From: Corynebacterium sp. zg-331
GTDB lineage: Bacteria > Actinomycetota > Actinomycetes > Mycobacteriales > Mycobacteriaceae
Direction of reading: 5' to 3'
Assembly (NCBI RefSeq): GCF_014267345.1
Contig: NZ_JACMYD010000008.1
Location: 1-64,000 of the forward strand
Length of the DNA: 64,000 nucleotides
Of this stretch, positions 37,137-46,235 are shown piece by piece. The notes under the pieces are model-generated. The model saw only the letters and a program-made list of their open reading frames with translations, was not told the DNA's origin and made no database searches. Within the stretch, counting starts at the first letter, position 1. Each line of letters begins with the position of its first letter. Made by a program: the position numbers and the translations under genes.

Positions 37137-39131
37137 ATGAGCAACGAAAAGCAGTTCACCGCCCCCGCTTCCTCCGTGGCAGGCGTGACCCTGGGCCGGG
37201 TTCTTGACGCCCACGAGCCTCAGGGCGTGCCCACCAAGGACATGTGGGAGTACCAGAAGGACCACATGAACCTGGTCTCCCCGCTCAACCGGCGCAAGTT
37301 CACGGTGCTGATCGTGGGCACGGGTCTGTCCGGCGGCGCGGCCGCGGCCGCGCTGGGCGAGCTGGGATATAACGTCAAGGTCTTTACCTACCACGACGCC
37401 CCGCGCCGCGCGCACTCCATCGCGGCTCAGGGCGGCGTGAACTCCGCCCGCGGCAAGAAGGTGGACAACGACGGCGCGTACCGCCACGTCAAGGACACGG
37501 TCAAGGGCGGCGATTACCGCTGCCGCGAGTCCGACTGCTGGCGTCTGGCCTACGAGTCCGTGCGCGTGATTGACCACATGAATGCCATCGGCGCGCCCTT
37601 CGCCCGGGAGTACGGTGGCGCCCTGGCCACTCGCTCCTTCGGCGGCGTGCAGGTCTCTCGCACCTACTACACCCGCGGCCAGACGGGGCAGCAACTTCAG
37701 CTCTCCACGGCCTCGGCCCTGCAGCGCCAGATCCACCTGGGTTCCGTGGAGATCTTTACCCACAACGACTTCCAGGACCTTATCGTCACGGAGGAGAACG
37801 GCACCAAGCGCGTGCGCGGCCTGGTCACCCGCAACCTCATCACCGGCGAGCTGTCCGCCTTCACCGGCCACGCCGTGGTGCTGGCCACCGGCGGTTACGG
37901 CAACGTCTACGGCATGACCACCCTGGCGATCAACTCCAACTCCTCGGCGATGATGCGCGCCTACGAGCACGGTGCGTACATGGCCTCCCCGGCGTTCATT
38001 CAGTTCCACCCCACGGGCCTGCCCATCAACGCGGATTGGCAGTCCAAGACGATCCTGATGTCCGAGTCGCTGCGCAACGACGGTCGCGTGTGGTTGCCCA
38101 AGGAAAAGGACGACCAGCGCGATCCGAACAGCATCCCGGAGGAGGAGCGCGACTACTTCCTGGAGCGTCGCTACCCGGCCTTCGGCAACCTCGTTCCCCG
38201 CGACGTCGCCTCGCGCGCCATCTCGCAGCAGATCAACGCAGGCTACGGCGTGGGGCCGAAGAAGAACTCCGCCTACCTGGACTTCCGGGATGCCTTCGAG
38301 CGCCTGGGCCGCGCCACCGTGGACGAGCGCTACTCCAACCTCTTCAAGATGTACGAGGAGGCCATCGGCGAGGACCCGCACCATGCTCCCATGCGCATCG
38401 CCCCGACCGTGCACTTCACGATGGGCGGGCTGTGGACGGACTTCAACGAGATGACCTCCATCGACGGCCTCTTCGCCGCCGGCGAGTGCTCTTGGACCTA
38501 CCACGGCGCCAATCGCCTGGGCGCGAACTCGCTGCTCTCGGCCTCCGTGGACGGCTGGTTCACCATCCCGTTCACGGTGCCCAACTACCTGGCCAACCAC
38601 CTCAACGAGCCGCTGCTGCCGGAGGACGACGCCGCGGTGACCGAGGCCCTGGACCGCGCCCAGGCCCGCCTGGATCGCCTGATGAATACCCACGGCGAGG
38701 ATCCGCACGGGCCGGAGTACTACCACAACCAGCTCGGTGAACTGCTGTACAAGGCCTGCGGCGTGGCCCGCAACGTCAAGGACATGAGCGAGGGCATCGA
38801 GAAGATCCGCGCCCTGCGCGAGGATTTCTTTGCCAACGTGCGCATCCCCGGCGGCCAGTACGAGATGAACCAGGTGCTGGAGCGCGCCACCCGCGTGGCG
38901 GACTACCTCAACCTGGCGGAGCTGATGTGCGTGGACGCCCTCGACCGCGACGAATCCTGCGGCGCACACTACCGCGAGGATCACCTCTCCGAGGAAGGCG
39001 AGGCCGAGCGCGACGACGAGAACTGGTGCTTCGTCTCCGCGTGGGAGCCGGACGGGGAGAACCGCTTTATCCGCCATGCCGAACCGCTGTACTTTGAATC
39101 GATCCCGCTCCAGACAAGGAACTACAAGTAA
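37137..39131 (+). CDS. sdhA: Succinate dehydrogenase flavoprotein subunit
   Basis: 664 residues. FAD motif VLIVGTGLSGGAAAAALGEL, flavin-linking His in RRAHSIAAQGGVNSARG, catalytic region FIQFHPTGLP and SLRNDGRVWLPK, and HGANRLGANSLL near the end. The start at 37137 (MSNEKQF) has AAAGGA upstream; a GTG 15 bases earlier (MKGFK) with GGAAGAAGG is an equal alternative. Overlaps sdhB by one base. Confidence 0.96.
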   Translation: MSNEKQFTAPASSVAGVTLGRVLDAHEPQGVPTKDMWEYQKDHMNLVSPLNRRKFTVLIVGTGLSGGAAAAALGELGYNVKVFTYHDAPRRAHSIAAQGGVNSARGKKVDNDGAYRHVKDTVKGGDYRCRESDCWRLAYESVRVIDHMNAIGAPFAREYGGALATRSFGGVQVSRTYYTRGQTGQQLQLSTASALQRQIHLGSVEIFTHNDFQDLIVTEENGTKRVRGLVTRNLITGELSAFTGHAVVLATGGYGNVYGMTTLAINSNSSAMMRAYEHGAYMASPAFIQFHPTGLPINADWQSKTILMSESLRNDGRVWLPKEKDDQRDPNSIPEEERDYFLERRYPAFGNLVPRDVASRAISQQINAGYGVGPKKNSAYLDFRDAFERLGRATVDERYSNLFKMYEEAIGEDPHHAPMRIAPTVHFTMGGLWTDFNEMTSIDGLFAAGECSWTYHGANRLGANSLLSASVDGWFTIPFTVPNYLANHLNEPLLPEDDAAVTEALDRAQARLDRLMNTHGEDPHGPEYYHNQLGELLYKACGVARNVKDMSEGIEKIRALREDFFANVRIPGGQYEMNQVLERATRVADYLNLAELMCVDALDRDESCGAHYREDHLSEEGEAERDDENWCFVSAWEPDGENRFIRHAEPLYFESIPLQTRNYK

Positions 39132-39880
39132 TGAAGCTTCATCTTGAGATCTGGCGTCAGGCCGGACCGACGACCGACGGCGCCTTCGAGAGCGTCGATG
39201 TAGACGATGCCGAGGAGCAAATGTCGATCCTCGAGCTCCTCGACTTCGTCAACGACAAGCTCATCGAGCAGGGCAAGGAACCCTACGCCTTTGCCTCCGA
39301 CTGCCGCGAGGGCATCTGCGGCACCTGCGGCCTGCTGGTGAACGGCCGCCCACACGGTGCGGCTAAGAACTCCCCGGCCTGTCAGCAGCGTCTGTTTCAT
39401 TACTCCGATGGCGACACGCTCAAGATCGAGCCGCTGCGCTCCGCCGCCTACCCCGTCATTAAGGACATGGTGGTGGATCGCTCTGCGCTGGATCGCGTGA
39501 TGCAGCAGGGCGGCTACGTCTCCATCAACGCCGGCACCGCCCCGGACGCCGATACGCTGCACCTTAACCACCAGACGGCGGAGTGGGCGCTCGACCACGC
39601 GGCCTGCATCGGTTGCGGCGCGTGCGTGGCGGCCTGCCCGAACGGCGCGGCTCACCTCTTTACCGGGGCCAAGCTGGTGCACCTGTCCAAGCTGCCGCTG
39701 GGTGCCGAGGAGCGCGGCAAGCGCGCCCGGAAGATGGTGGATGAGCTGGAGACCAACTTCGGGCACTGCTCCCTCTACGGCGAATGCGCGGACGTGTGCC
39801 CGGCGGGTATCCCGCTGACGGCCGTGGCCGCGGTGACCAAGGAGAGGGCGCGAGCTGCTTTCCGCGGTAAGGACGACTAA
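39131..39880 (+). CDS. sdhB: Succinate dehydrogenase iron-sulfur subunit
   Basis: 249 residues. [2Fe-2S] cysteines in DCREGICGTCGLLVNG with a fourth Cys at SPACQQ; [4Fe-4S] in ACIGCGACVAACP; [3Fe-4S] in GHCSLYGECADVCPAGIP. Carries electrons from SdhA to SdhC. ATG overlaps the sdhA stop (TAATG). Confidence 0.97.
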   Translation: MKLHLEIWRQAGPTTDGAFESVDVDDAEEQMSILELLDFVNDKLIEQGKEPYAFASDCREGICGTCGLLVNGRPHGAAKNSPACQQRLFHYSDGDTLKIEPLRSAAYPVIKDMVVDRSALDRVMQQGGYVSINAGTAPDADTLHLNHQTAEWALDHAACIGCGACVAACPNGAAHLFTGAKLVHLSKLPLGAEERGKRARKMVDELETNFGHCSLYGECADVCPAGIPLTAVAAVTKERARAAFRGKDD

Positions 39881-39927
39881 GCTGATGGCCATTGGACCTG
39901 CACGAAAAGAAAGCGAGTAAGGCGCTC

Positions 39928-40266
39928 ATGTCTAACACGCATACCCCGGAAGCCGTGGGGCGCATGCACTACATCGATGGTTACGATCCGGTGAGCTACG
40001 AGGCCCCCCATTCCTCCCTCCTGCGCTTCGAGACCTGGGTGGGCATGGGGCTCGTGCTGTCGGCGCTGTGCCCTGCGGGCATCACCATCTTCGCCGTGGC
40101 CCTCATGATCTTTGGCAATACCGGGCAGGCGGATATCACCCCGACGATCCTGCTGTGGATTGGCGTGATCCTCACCGTGGCCTTCGTGGCGGCGGGTTCC
40201 CTGCTGATTCGCTACGGGCGCCGCTACTACAAGCAGTACGTCAAGGAGACCGGCCGCAAGAACTAA
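39928..40266 (+). CDS. Small membrane protein linked to sdhCAB
   Basis: 112 residues from MSNTHTPEAVG. Two membrane segments (about 39-62 and 72-92), then a basic tail (RYGRRYYKQYVKETGRKN). A two-helix protein stands at this place after sdhB in other corynebacteria; its role is not known to me. An in-frame TTG at 39892 would extend it by 12 residues. A terminator follows. Confidence 0.78.
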   Translation: MSNTHTPEAVGRMHYIDGYDPVSYEAPHSSLLRFETWVGMGLVLSALCPAGITIFAVALMIFGNTGQADITPTILLWIGVILTVAFVAAGSLLIRYGRRYYKQYVKETGRKN

Positions 40267-40280
40267 TCCGGCCGCCGAAG

Positions 40281-40323
40281 CGGGTCGCTTTCTCCCCGAA
40301 TGGGGCGGGGGCGGCCCGTTTTT
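40281..40323 (+). terminator. Terminator of the sdh operon
   Basis: CGGGTCGC (40281-40288) with GCGGCCCG (40311-40318), an inner CCCCGAATGGGG, and TTTTT at 40319-40323. Confidence 0.7.
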
Positions 40324-40337
40324 CTACACTGTCGTGT

Positions 40338-40427
40338 ATGCAACGCAAGATACTGCTCCTGGCCACCGGGCTGATCAGCCTGATCACCGGCGTGACCCTG
40401 ATCGTCTCCGGGCTCCAGGGCCTATGA
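40338..40427 (+). CDS. 29-residue single-helix membrane peptide
   Basis: ATG to TGA, MQRKILLLATGLISLITGVT followed by LIVSGLQGL: two basic residues then one transmembrane helix. The stop overlaps the start of the DUF445 gene (ATGA), so translation is coupled. The hydrophobic composition and overlap argue for a real gene; there is only a poor ribosome-binding site, so it may be leaderless (TACACT 12 bases before the ATG). Confidence 0.55.
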   Translation: MQRKILLLATGLISLITGVTLIVSGLQGL

Positions 40428-41743
40428 GAAAAGACAACACCGAGGCAGGCCGCCCGCGCCACGCCCGGCCGATGCCCGGGCCCAGCCCCGAGGCCGAGGC
40501 GAGGCGCCGCCGCGCCCTGCGCGCCCACAAGGCCTTCGTTACCGGACTGCTCGCGGTAGCGGCGCTAATCTTCCTCGGTTGCTCCTGGTGGCAGCACCAT
40601 CCCGGCGGCGCGCCGGGATGGGTGGGCTACGTGCGGGCGGCGTCGGAGGCCGGCATGGTCGGCGGCCTGGCGGACTGGTTCGCCGTCACCGCGCTGTTTC
40701 GGCACCCGATGGGCCTGCCCATCCCGCACACCGCGCTGATCCCCAAGAAGAAGGATCAACTGGGGGATTCGCTGTCCGGCTTCGTGGGGGAGAACTTTCT
40801 CAACGCGGAGCTCATCACGGAGAAGGTAGCCACGGCCAACCTCCCCCTTCACGCGGGGCGGTGGCTGGCCGATCCCGCGCACGCGCGGCGCGTTTCCGCC
40901 GAGGCCGGGCGGCTGGTGCACAACGCCCTGGTGTCCATCGACCCGCAGGACGCCGAGGCCGTGATCCGCCGCCTCCTGGTGGACAAGGCCGCCGAGCCGC
41001 AGTGGGGACCGCCCGTGGGCCGAGCGCTGGAACAGCTCATCGACGATGGCAAGACCGAGCCGCTCATCGACGACGCGATCGCCTGGGCGCACCGCAGGGT
41101 GCTCGGCTCCCAGGACCTTATCATCCGCCTGCTCGACGAGCGCAAACCCGCGTGGGCGCCGCGCTTTGTCAATGATCTGGTGGGTGAGAAGATCTACCGC
41201 GAGCTGGTCAATTGGACCGCGGACGTGGCCGCCGATCCGCAGCACGAGGCGCGCCGGGCCCTGCGCCGTTTCCTCGGGCAACTGGCGCTGGATCTCCAGC
41301 ACGACGCGCAGACGATCGAGCGGGTCGAGGGCTGGAAGGCGGAGATCATGGCCTCGCGGCCCGTGACCCAGGCCGCCCCCGCGCTGTGGAGCGCCGCCTC
41401 GGCCTCGTTGATCCAGGCGGTCACCGATCCGGATTCCCTGCTGCGCCGCACGGTGGCGGACTACGCCCTGCACTGGGGTCAGCGCCTGGAGGCGGAGCCG
41501 GACCTGCGCGCGGAGGTAAATCGCAAGGTGGTCGCCGCCGCGGCTTTCGTGGCTGATCATTACTCGGGCCAGATCACCGCCATCATCTCCGATACCGTGC
41601 GGGCTTGGGACGCCCAGGAAGCCAGCGAGAAGATCGAGCTGATGGTGGGCAAGGACCTCCAGTTCATCCGCCTCAACGGCACCCTCGTGGGCGCCCTGGC
41701 GGGGTTGGCTATTTACACGGCCTCGCAGCTGCTCTTCGCCTAG
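40424..41743 (+). CDS. DUF445 membrane protein
   Basis: 439 residues. Basic N-terminus, membrane segment at about 42-60, the DUF445 signature GMVGGLADWFAVTALFRHPMGLPIPHTALIP-like region (about 73-103, beginning SEAGMVGGLADWFAVT), a long helical middle and a C-terminal membrane segment (LVGALAGLAIYTASQLLF). Function unknown; conserved in actinobacteria. Translationally coupled to a 29-residue membrane peptide upstream. Confidence 0.85.
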   Translation: MRKDNTEAGRPRHARPMPGPSPEAEARRRRALRAHKAFVTGLLAVAALIFLGCSWWQHHPGGAPGWVGYVRAASEAGMVGGLADWFAVTALFRHPMGLPIPHTALIPKKKDQLGDSLSGFVGENFLNAELITEKVATANLPLHAGRWLADPAHARRVSAEAGRLVHNALVSIDPQDAEAVIRRLLVDKAAEPQWGPPVGRALEQLIDDGKTEPLIDDAIAWAHRRVLGSQDLIIRLLDERKPAWAPRFVNDLVGEKIYRELVNWTADVAADPQHEARRALRRFLGQLALDLQHDAQTIERVEGWKAEIMASRPVTQAAPALWSAASASLIQAVTDPDSLLRRTVADYALHWGQRLEAEPDLRAEVNRKVVAAAAFVADHYSGQITAIISDTVRAWDAQEASEKIELMVGKDLQFIRLNGTLVGALAGLAIYTASQLLFA

Positions 41744-41774
41744 GCGCTGCGCGCGTCCGGTTATACTCGGATCC

Positions 41775-42245
41775 ATGAGCTCAGGCAGGAATCGTGTGTC
41801 CGAGGTGCTGCGCGCCGGGCGGGAGGCGGTGCGCAGCACCGGCGCAATGATCGGGGAGTTCGGCGGGCATCTGCGCCAGGATGAGGCCCAGGGCCGCCAC
41901 GCCCTGCGAGGGGAGACCGTGGCGGATCGCCTCCGCGGGGCCGCCCGGGACGTGGCGGATCACCGCAGCGCGGACTCCCTGCGCGCGGGCGCGGGGGCGG
42001 TGGCCGACGCCACGGGGGAGGCCCTGGGACTGCTGGTGGACCGCGTGGGCCGGGCCGCGGCCGCCACCCGCCGCTCCGGGGCCACCGAGCGCGCCGGTGT
42101 GGCCTTTGCCCGCGTGGGGCGCACCATCGGCGATGCGGCCCGGGGCGCGGCGGACTTCCGCACCCCGGGGGAGGCACCGCGCGATATCATCGACGGTGAG
42201 GTGCTCTCGGAGACGATCCATGAGGAGGGGACCCACCGTGACTGA
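41775..42245 (+). CDS. Conserved helical protein of unknown function
   Basis: 156 residues, Ala/Arg/Gly-rich and mostly helical, with no signal peptide, membrane segment or Cys. Stretches such as VADRLRGAARDVADH and VGRTIGDAARGAADF suggest an amphipathic-helix protein. It overlaps the DUF2516 gene by 8 bases, placing it in a four-gene unit (DUF445 to DeoC-like). Confidence 0.7.
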   Translation: MSSGRNRVSEVLRAGREAVRSTGAMIGEFGGHLRQDEAQGRHALRGETVADRLRGAARDVADHRSADSLRAGAGAVADATGEALGLLVDRVGRAAAATRRSGATERAGVAFARVGRTIGDAARGAADFRTPGEAPRDIIDGEVLSETIHEEGTHRD

Positions 42246-42549
42246 GATGCTGGTCATGATTCTCACGGGCCTCTTCTACCTGCAGGTGGCCCTCTACTGG
42301 GTGGCCGCCGCCGCCGGCCTGGTGGGCGTGGTGCTGCTCGCGACCACCCGCGCGGACGCCTTCCCCGCCGCCGACCGCCAGAGCAAATGGACCTGGCTTG
42401 CCCTGCTGGCGGCGGCCACCTGCGCCTGCCTGATCGGCCCGAGCTTCGCCTTTATCTCGATCGCCGGCGTGGTGATCGTGGGCTTGTACTGGTGGGATCT
42501 GCGCCCGCAGCTGCGCGATCTCCTTGGCGGCCAGCAGGGCGGCTGGTGA
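42238..42549 (+). CDS. DUF2516 membrane protein
   Basis: 103 residues from GTG (MTEMLVMILTGLFYLQVAL). Three hydrophobic segments and the family-type end VGLYWWDLRPQLRDLLGG. Starts inside the previous gene and overlaps the DeoC-like gene by one base (TGATG). Function unknown. Confidence 0.78.
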   Translation: MTEMLVMILTGLFYLQVALYWVAAAAGLVGVVLLATTRADAFPAADRQSKWTWLALLAAATCACLIGPSFAFISIAGVVIVGLYWWDLRPQLRDLLGGQQGGW

Positions 42550-42989
42550 TGCGGGACCTCACCGGGGCGGCCTCCCGGCGGGCCGTGGAGCAGGCCCTGG
42601 CCGAGGGGGAGACCAGCCTTGTGGTGCCGGCCTCCTGGGTACCCGCCGAGGTACCCGAGGGCGTGTCCATGATGGTGGCCTGCGGCTTCCCCACCGGCCG
42701 CCACCACCCCCTCATCAAGGCCTCCGAGGCGCGCCTGGGGGTACAAAGCGGCGCCGATGCGGTGCTCATCATCCTCGACGCCGCCGCGGGGGAATACGCC
42801 TGGACGACCGATATCGTCACCGCCCGCGAGGCCGTGAGCGAACAGGTGCGCCTGGTCGTGGGCCTGCCTGCCGGGGCCGCTCGCCTACCGGAGATGAAAC
42901 GCGTGGCCCGCCGCGCCGGGGCGCAGGGTGTGCTGCTGATCGAGGGGGCGGACCCGCGCGGCTACGGGGTGCGCAGCTCGGAGACGTGA
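42549..42989 (+). CDS. Short DeoC-like aldolase-fold protein
   Basis: 146 residues. Matches the middle of deoxyribose-phosphate aldolase: VACGFPTGRHHPLIKASEAR with LGVQSGADAVLIILD corresponds to the DeoC V-G-F-P-x-G...K...E-A-x-x-A...G-A-D-E-I-D region. DeoC proteins are usually about 215-250 residues and carry the Schiff-base Lys in a later VKTSTG motif; that part is missing here. Activity as DeoC is therefore doubtful. Its 3' end overlaps the convergent LmeA-like gene by 28 bases. Confidence 0.65.
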   Translation: MRDLTGAASRRAVEQALAEGETSLVVPASWVPAEVPEGVSMMVACGFPTGRHHPLIKASEARLGVQSGADAVLIILDAAAGEYAWTTDIVTAREAVSEQVRLVVGLPAGAARLPEMKRVARRAGAQGVLLIEGADPRGYGVRSSET

Positions 42990-43741
42990 ACCCCCTCGCC
43001 GCTGACCGTGGCGCGCAGCCCTTCCCCGGTGACCTCGGCGTCGGTGATGGATAACCCGCCGGAGGCCAGGAGCTGTTCCTCCACACCCTGCTGGAGCTGC
43101 CGGGAGATTTCTTCGGTGGCGGTGGGCGGCAGCTCGAAGCCCAGCACCGTGGTGTTGAGGACCTCGAAGCGGGTGCGCCCCTGTTCTGTGAGGGGGGTGA
43201 GATCCAGGCTGCCCGCCCCGCCGCTGAATTCCACGCGGATGGTGCGGGTATCGGGGTACGAGGTCACGCCCGTGACCTGTACCAGTTGGCGCAGGAAGGC
43301 GGCGCCGAGGTCGCCGGGCTGCTGCTGGGCGCCCCCGGAGATATTTTGTTGCAGCATCGCCAGCAGGAACTGGTTGCTCAGCTCCGCGGTGGCCTCAAGG
43401 TGCCCGGCCACGGGATCGCTGCGATCCGAGATGTCCAGATCCCGCAGCGAAATATCGGCGGCCGGGTTGCCGGTGGCGGCGCCTCCGTCTACGCGCAGAG
43501 TGGAGGGGGTGTGCACCGCGACCCGCCCCACCTCGCCGCGCAGCAGGCCGAGCAGCACGGGGGAGGCCCCGAAGGAAACGGACGGGTCCTCGGTCGGTTC
43601 CACGCCCTCGGCCTGCGCCTGGGCGCGAAACTCCTCGGTGAGATCCTTTGCGATCACCCAGCGCGCGCCGAATTCCGCGGTCACCAGCAGGAGGGCGAGG
43701 ACGAGGAGGGTCGAGCTAAAAATCTTGGCCGGTTTTGACAT
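42962..43741 (-). CDS. LmeA-like phospholipid-binding protein (DUF2993)
   Basis: 259 residues. N-terminal membrane anchor or signal (about 7-25), then a DUF2993 domain with GASPVLLGLLRGEVGRV and a C-terminal half of alternating beta strands. Mycobacterial LmeA binds phospholipids in the periplasm and supports lipomannan maturation; the same role is inferred. Its start overlaps the methyltransferase stop by 26 bases. Confidence 0.78.
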   Translation of the reverse strand: MSKPAKIFSSTLLVLALLLVTAEFGARWVIAKDLTEEFRAQAQAEGVEPTEDPSVSFGASPVLLGLLRGEVGRVAVHTPSTLRVDGGAATGNPAADISLRDLDISDRSDPVAGHLEATAELSNQFLLAMLQQNISGGAQQQPGDLGAAFLRQLVQVTGVTSYPDTRTIRVEFSGGAGSLDLTPLTEQGRTRFEVLNTTVLGFELPPTATEEISRQLQQGVEEQLLASGGLSITDAEVTGEGLRATVSGEGVHVSELRTP

Positions 43742-44567
43742 GGGGCCAGTCTACGGGCACTCGGCCAGCCACGGCGGCCCACGGCACCATGAGCACGCTA
43801 TCGCGCAGCGGACGGCGCTGCCGATCCACGGGCAGTCCCCACTGGAGCAGCAGCTCCTTGGCCTTGCGCCAGCGCACCCGGGGGCCGTAGGGCGCCCACC
43901 CCGCGCAGCGATCCCAGGCGGCATCGCAGGCGCCGAGCAGGCCGTGCACCGCCTCGCCGGGCACGTTGCGATGAATAAGGGCCTTGGGCAGACGCTCGGC
44001 CACGTCCGAGGGGCGCTCTACGTCGAAGGGATCCCAGGCCAGGGTGAGGCGGCGGGGCCCGTCGCGGTCTAAGACGATCCAGGCGCTGCGCCGTCCCAGT
44101 TCGTCGCAGGTGCCCTCCACGAACAGCCCGCCGGGGGCCAGCCGAGAGGTGACGCAGCGCCAGGCCTCGGGCACGTCCGCGACGTCGTACTGCCTTAACA
44201 CATTGAAGGCCCGCACCAGGTGCGGGCGGTGCCCGGCGAGTTCAAAGCCGCCGAGGCCAAAGGTCACGCCCTCGCGGGGCGGGAGCACGCGGTGGGGATC
44301 GATCTCCAGGCCGAGCACGCGCACGTCCGGGCGGGTGCGGCGCAGCCACCGGGCCCACTCCACGGTGGTGGTATGGCTGGCCCCGTAGCCCAGGTCGATG
44401 GCCAGGGGCGCGGAGGCACCTCGGAGAACGCGCCGCGCGGGTTCGTGGTGATAGAGCCAGCGATCGCAGCGGCGCAGGCGATCGTGCCCGGTGGTGCCCC
44501 GGGTGATCACGCCCACCGGGCCGCGCGCGGGAAAGCGCGTCCGCAGGTTATGGGCGTGATCTGCCAT
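43716..44567 (-). CDS. Class I SAM-dependent methyltransferase
   Basis: 283 residues. SAM-binding start LAIDLGYGASHTTTVEWARW (motif I) with acidic loop LGLEIDPHRV and a later QYDVADVPEAW region. The C-terminal third is rich in Trp and Arg. Substrate unknown; conserved next to the DUF2505 and murB genes in corynebacteria. Starts directly after the DUF2505 stop (no spacer). Confidence 0.75.
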   Translation of the reverse strand: MADHAHNLRTRFPARGPVGVITRGTTGHDRLRRCDRWLYHHEPARRVLRGASAPLAIDLGYGASHTTTVEWARWLRRTRPDVRVLGLEIDPHRVLPPREGVTFGLGGFELAGHRPHLVRAFNVLRQYDVADVPEAWRCVTSRLAPGGLFVEGTCDELGRRSAWIVLDRDGPRRLTLAWDPFDVERPSDVAERLPKALIHRNVPGEAVHGLLGACDAAWDRCAGWAPYGPRVRWRKAKELLLQWGLPVDRQRRPLRDSVLMVPWAAVAGRVPVDWPHVKTGQDF

Positions 44568-45071
44568 TTAGAGGTTCTCGTTGATCCAGGTGGAGATCAG
44601 CTCGCCCTCGTTGTCAAAGATCTCGCCCAGGGCGTCGGCCACCTTGGGCTCGATGGCGCCGCCCATGAACGGGATGTTCACGGACACCTCGTTCTCGTAG
44701 TCGAAGGTGGTGGTCTGGTCGTCGCCGGAGATGGTGGCCTCGCCCTTGTAGTCCACGGGGGTGCCCTTGACGTCGGCGGTGTATTCGAGCTCCGCGCGGC
44801 CCTCGTTCAGCGGACCCACGGTGACCACGCGCTTGACCTTGAGGGCCTGGGACACCATGGAGCGCACGGCCTCGGGCAGCACGTCGAGCGGCAGCACCTC
44901 GAAGAGGGTGGCCTCGCCCCCGCCGTTGTTCTCGGTGAACTCGTGCACCTCGCCGGGCTCGGGGGACAGGCGGGCGACGTCGTAGGCCCAGAAGTCGGCG
45001 TTGGTCAGCGCGGCGTGGACCTTTTCCACCGGCTGATTGATCGTTACGGTGTTCTCACTACGAGTAGCCAT
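44568..45071 (-). CDS. DUF2505 protein (START/polyketide-cyclase-like fold)
   Basis: 167 residues: VTINQPVEKVHAALTNADFW at the start is typical of the SRPBCC lipid-binding fold, followed by DYKGEATISGDDQTTTFDYE. No membrane segment. Ligand unknown. Divergent from murB with 24 bases between starts, so their promoters must overlap the genes. Confidence 0.8.
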   Translation of the reverse strand: MATRSENTVTINQPVEKVHAALTNADFWAYDVARLSPEPGEVHEFTENNGGGEATLFEVLPLDVLPEAVRSMVSQALKVKRVVTVGPLNEGRAELEYTADVKGTPVDYKGEATISGDDQTTTFDYENEVSVNIPFMGGAIEPKVADALGEIFDNEGELISTWINENL

Positions 45072-45095
45072 GACCTAGAGACTACCGTGAGTGGG

Positions 45096-46190
45096 GTGAG
45101 TGATGTAGCCCTGACCCAGCGACTCCATAACGTCCACGGTGCCACCTGCGATGCCTCCTTAAGCCTCGCGGAATTGACCACCCTGCGCCTGGGGGGGCGC
45201 CCACGGTTGACGGTGCGCTGCGCCACGGTGGAGGCCGCCGCCGAGGTCGTGCGCGTGCTCGACGAGCACGGCGTGCCGCTGCTCATCGTGGGGGGCGGCT
45301 CCAACCTCGTGGTGGCCGACGGCGACCTCGACCTCGTGGTGGTGCTTGTTGAGGACGACGCGATCCGGATCGATCCCGCCACGGGACTCGTGCGCGCCGC
45401 CGCTGGGGCAGCCTGGGACGACGTGGTGCGCGCCTCCGTGGAGGCCGGGTTGGGCGGTCTGGAATGCCTCTCCGGTATTCCCGGCAGCGCGGGCGCCACG
45501 CCGGTGCAGAACGTAGGGGCCTACGGCGTGGAGGTCGCGGATGTGCTCACGCGCGTGCGCCTGTGGAACCGCCGGGAGGGCAAAGACGAGTGGGTCCCGG
45601 CCTCCGACCTGGAGCTGGCCTACCGCTATTCCAACCTGAAGTTCACGCACTGCGCCCTCGTGCTGGAGGTGGAGTTCCGCCTGCACACGGACGGCCTCTC
45701 CGCGCCCCTGCGCTTCGGCGCCCTGGCTCGCGAGTTGGGGGCGGGGGAGGCCGGTGAGCGCTTCCCGGCGGCGCGGGTGCGTGATGCCGTGCTCCGAATC
45801 CGACGTGGCAAGGCGATGGTGTTGGACGCGGCGGATCACGACACGTGGTCCGCGGGATCTTTTTTTACCAACCCCGTGGTGGATTCTGCGGTGGCGGACG
45901 CCGTGCAGGACGCGGTGGGCGGGGAGCCCATGCCGCGCTTTGCCGCCGGGGAAGGAAGGGTGAAGCTCTCGGCAGCGTGGCTGATCGAGCGCGCCGGTTT
46001 CCCCCGCGGGTATCCCGGGGAGGGGGCGCCCGTGCGCCTTTCGACGCGCCACACGCTGGCCCTGACGAATCGCGGCGGGGCCAGCACCGAGGATCTGGCG
46101 TCCCTGGCGCGTACGGTGATCGCCGGGGTGCGCCGGGAATTCGGGGTGGAGTTGGTACCCGAACCGGTGTGGGTGGGGGCGGCATTATAG
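45096..46190 (+). CDS. murB: UDP-N-acetylenolpyruvoylglucosamine reductase
   Basis: 364 residues from GTG 45096. NADPH-dependent step completing UDP-MurNAc for peptidoglycan. FAD-binding LLIVGGGSNLVVADGD and LSGIPGSAGATPVQNVGAYG, active-site Ser in TWSAGSFFTNPV, and SAAWLIERAGFPRG. Longer in-frame extensions are shadows of opposite-strand genes. Isolated between divergent DUF2505 and the pyroglutamyl-peptidase-like gene. Confidence 0.95.
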   Translation: MSDVALTQRLHNVHGATCDASLSLAELTTLRLGGRPRLTVRCATVEAAAEVVRVLDEHGVPLLIVGGGSNLVVADGDLDLVVVLVEDDAIRIDPATGLVRAAAGAAWDDVVRASVEAGLGGLECLSGIPGSAGATPVQNVGAYGVEVADVLTRVRLWNRREGKDEWVPASDLELAYRYSNLKFTHCALVLEVEFRLHTDGLSAPLRFGALARELGAGEAGERFPAARVRDAVLRIRRGKAMVLDAADHDTWSAGSFFTNPVVDSAVADAVQDAVGGEPMPRFAAGEGRVKLSAAWLIERAGFPRGYPGEGAPVRLSTRHTLALTNRGGASTEDLASLARTVIAGVRREFGVELVPEPVWVGAAL

Positions 46191-46235
46191 CAATACCGTT
46201 GTGGGGGGACGGTAATGCCTGTTACCATTTAGCCC

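Noticed and set aside
37104..39077. 657-codon minus-strand ORF opposite sdhA
   Set aside because: sdhA is certain by motif content; the opposite frame has Val/His/Gly-rich low-complexity composition.
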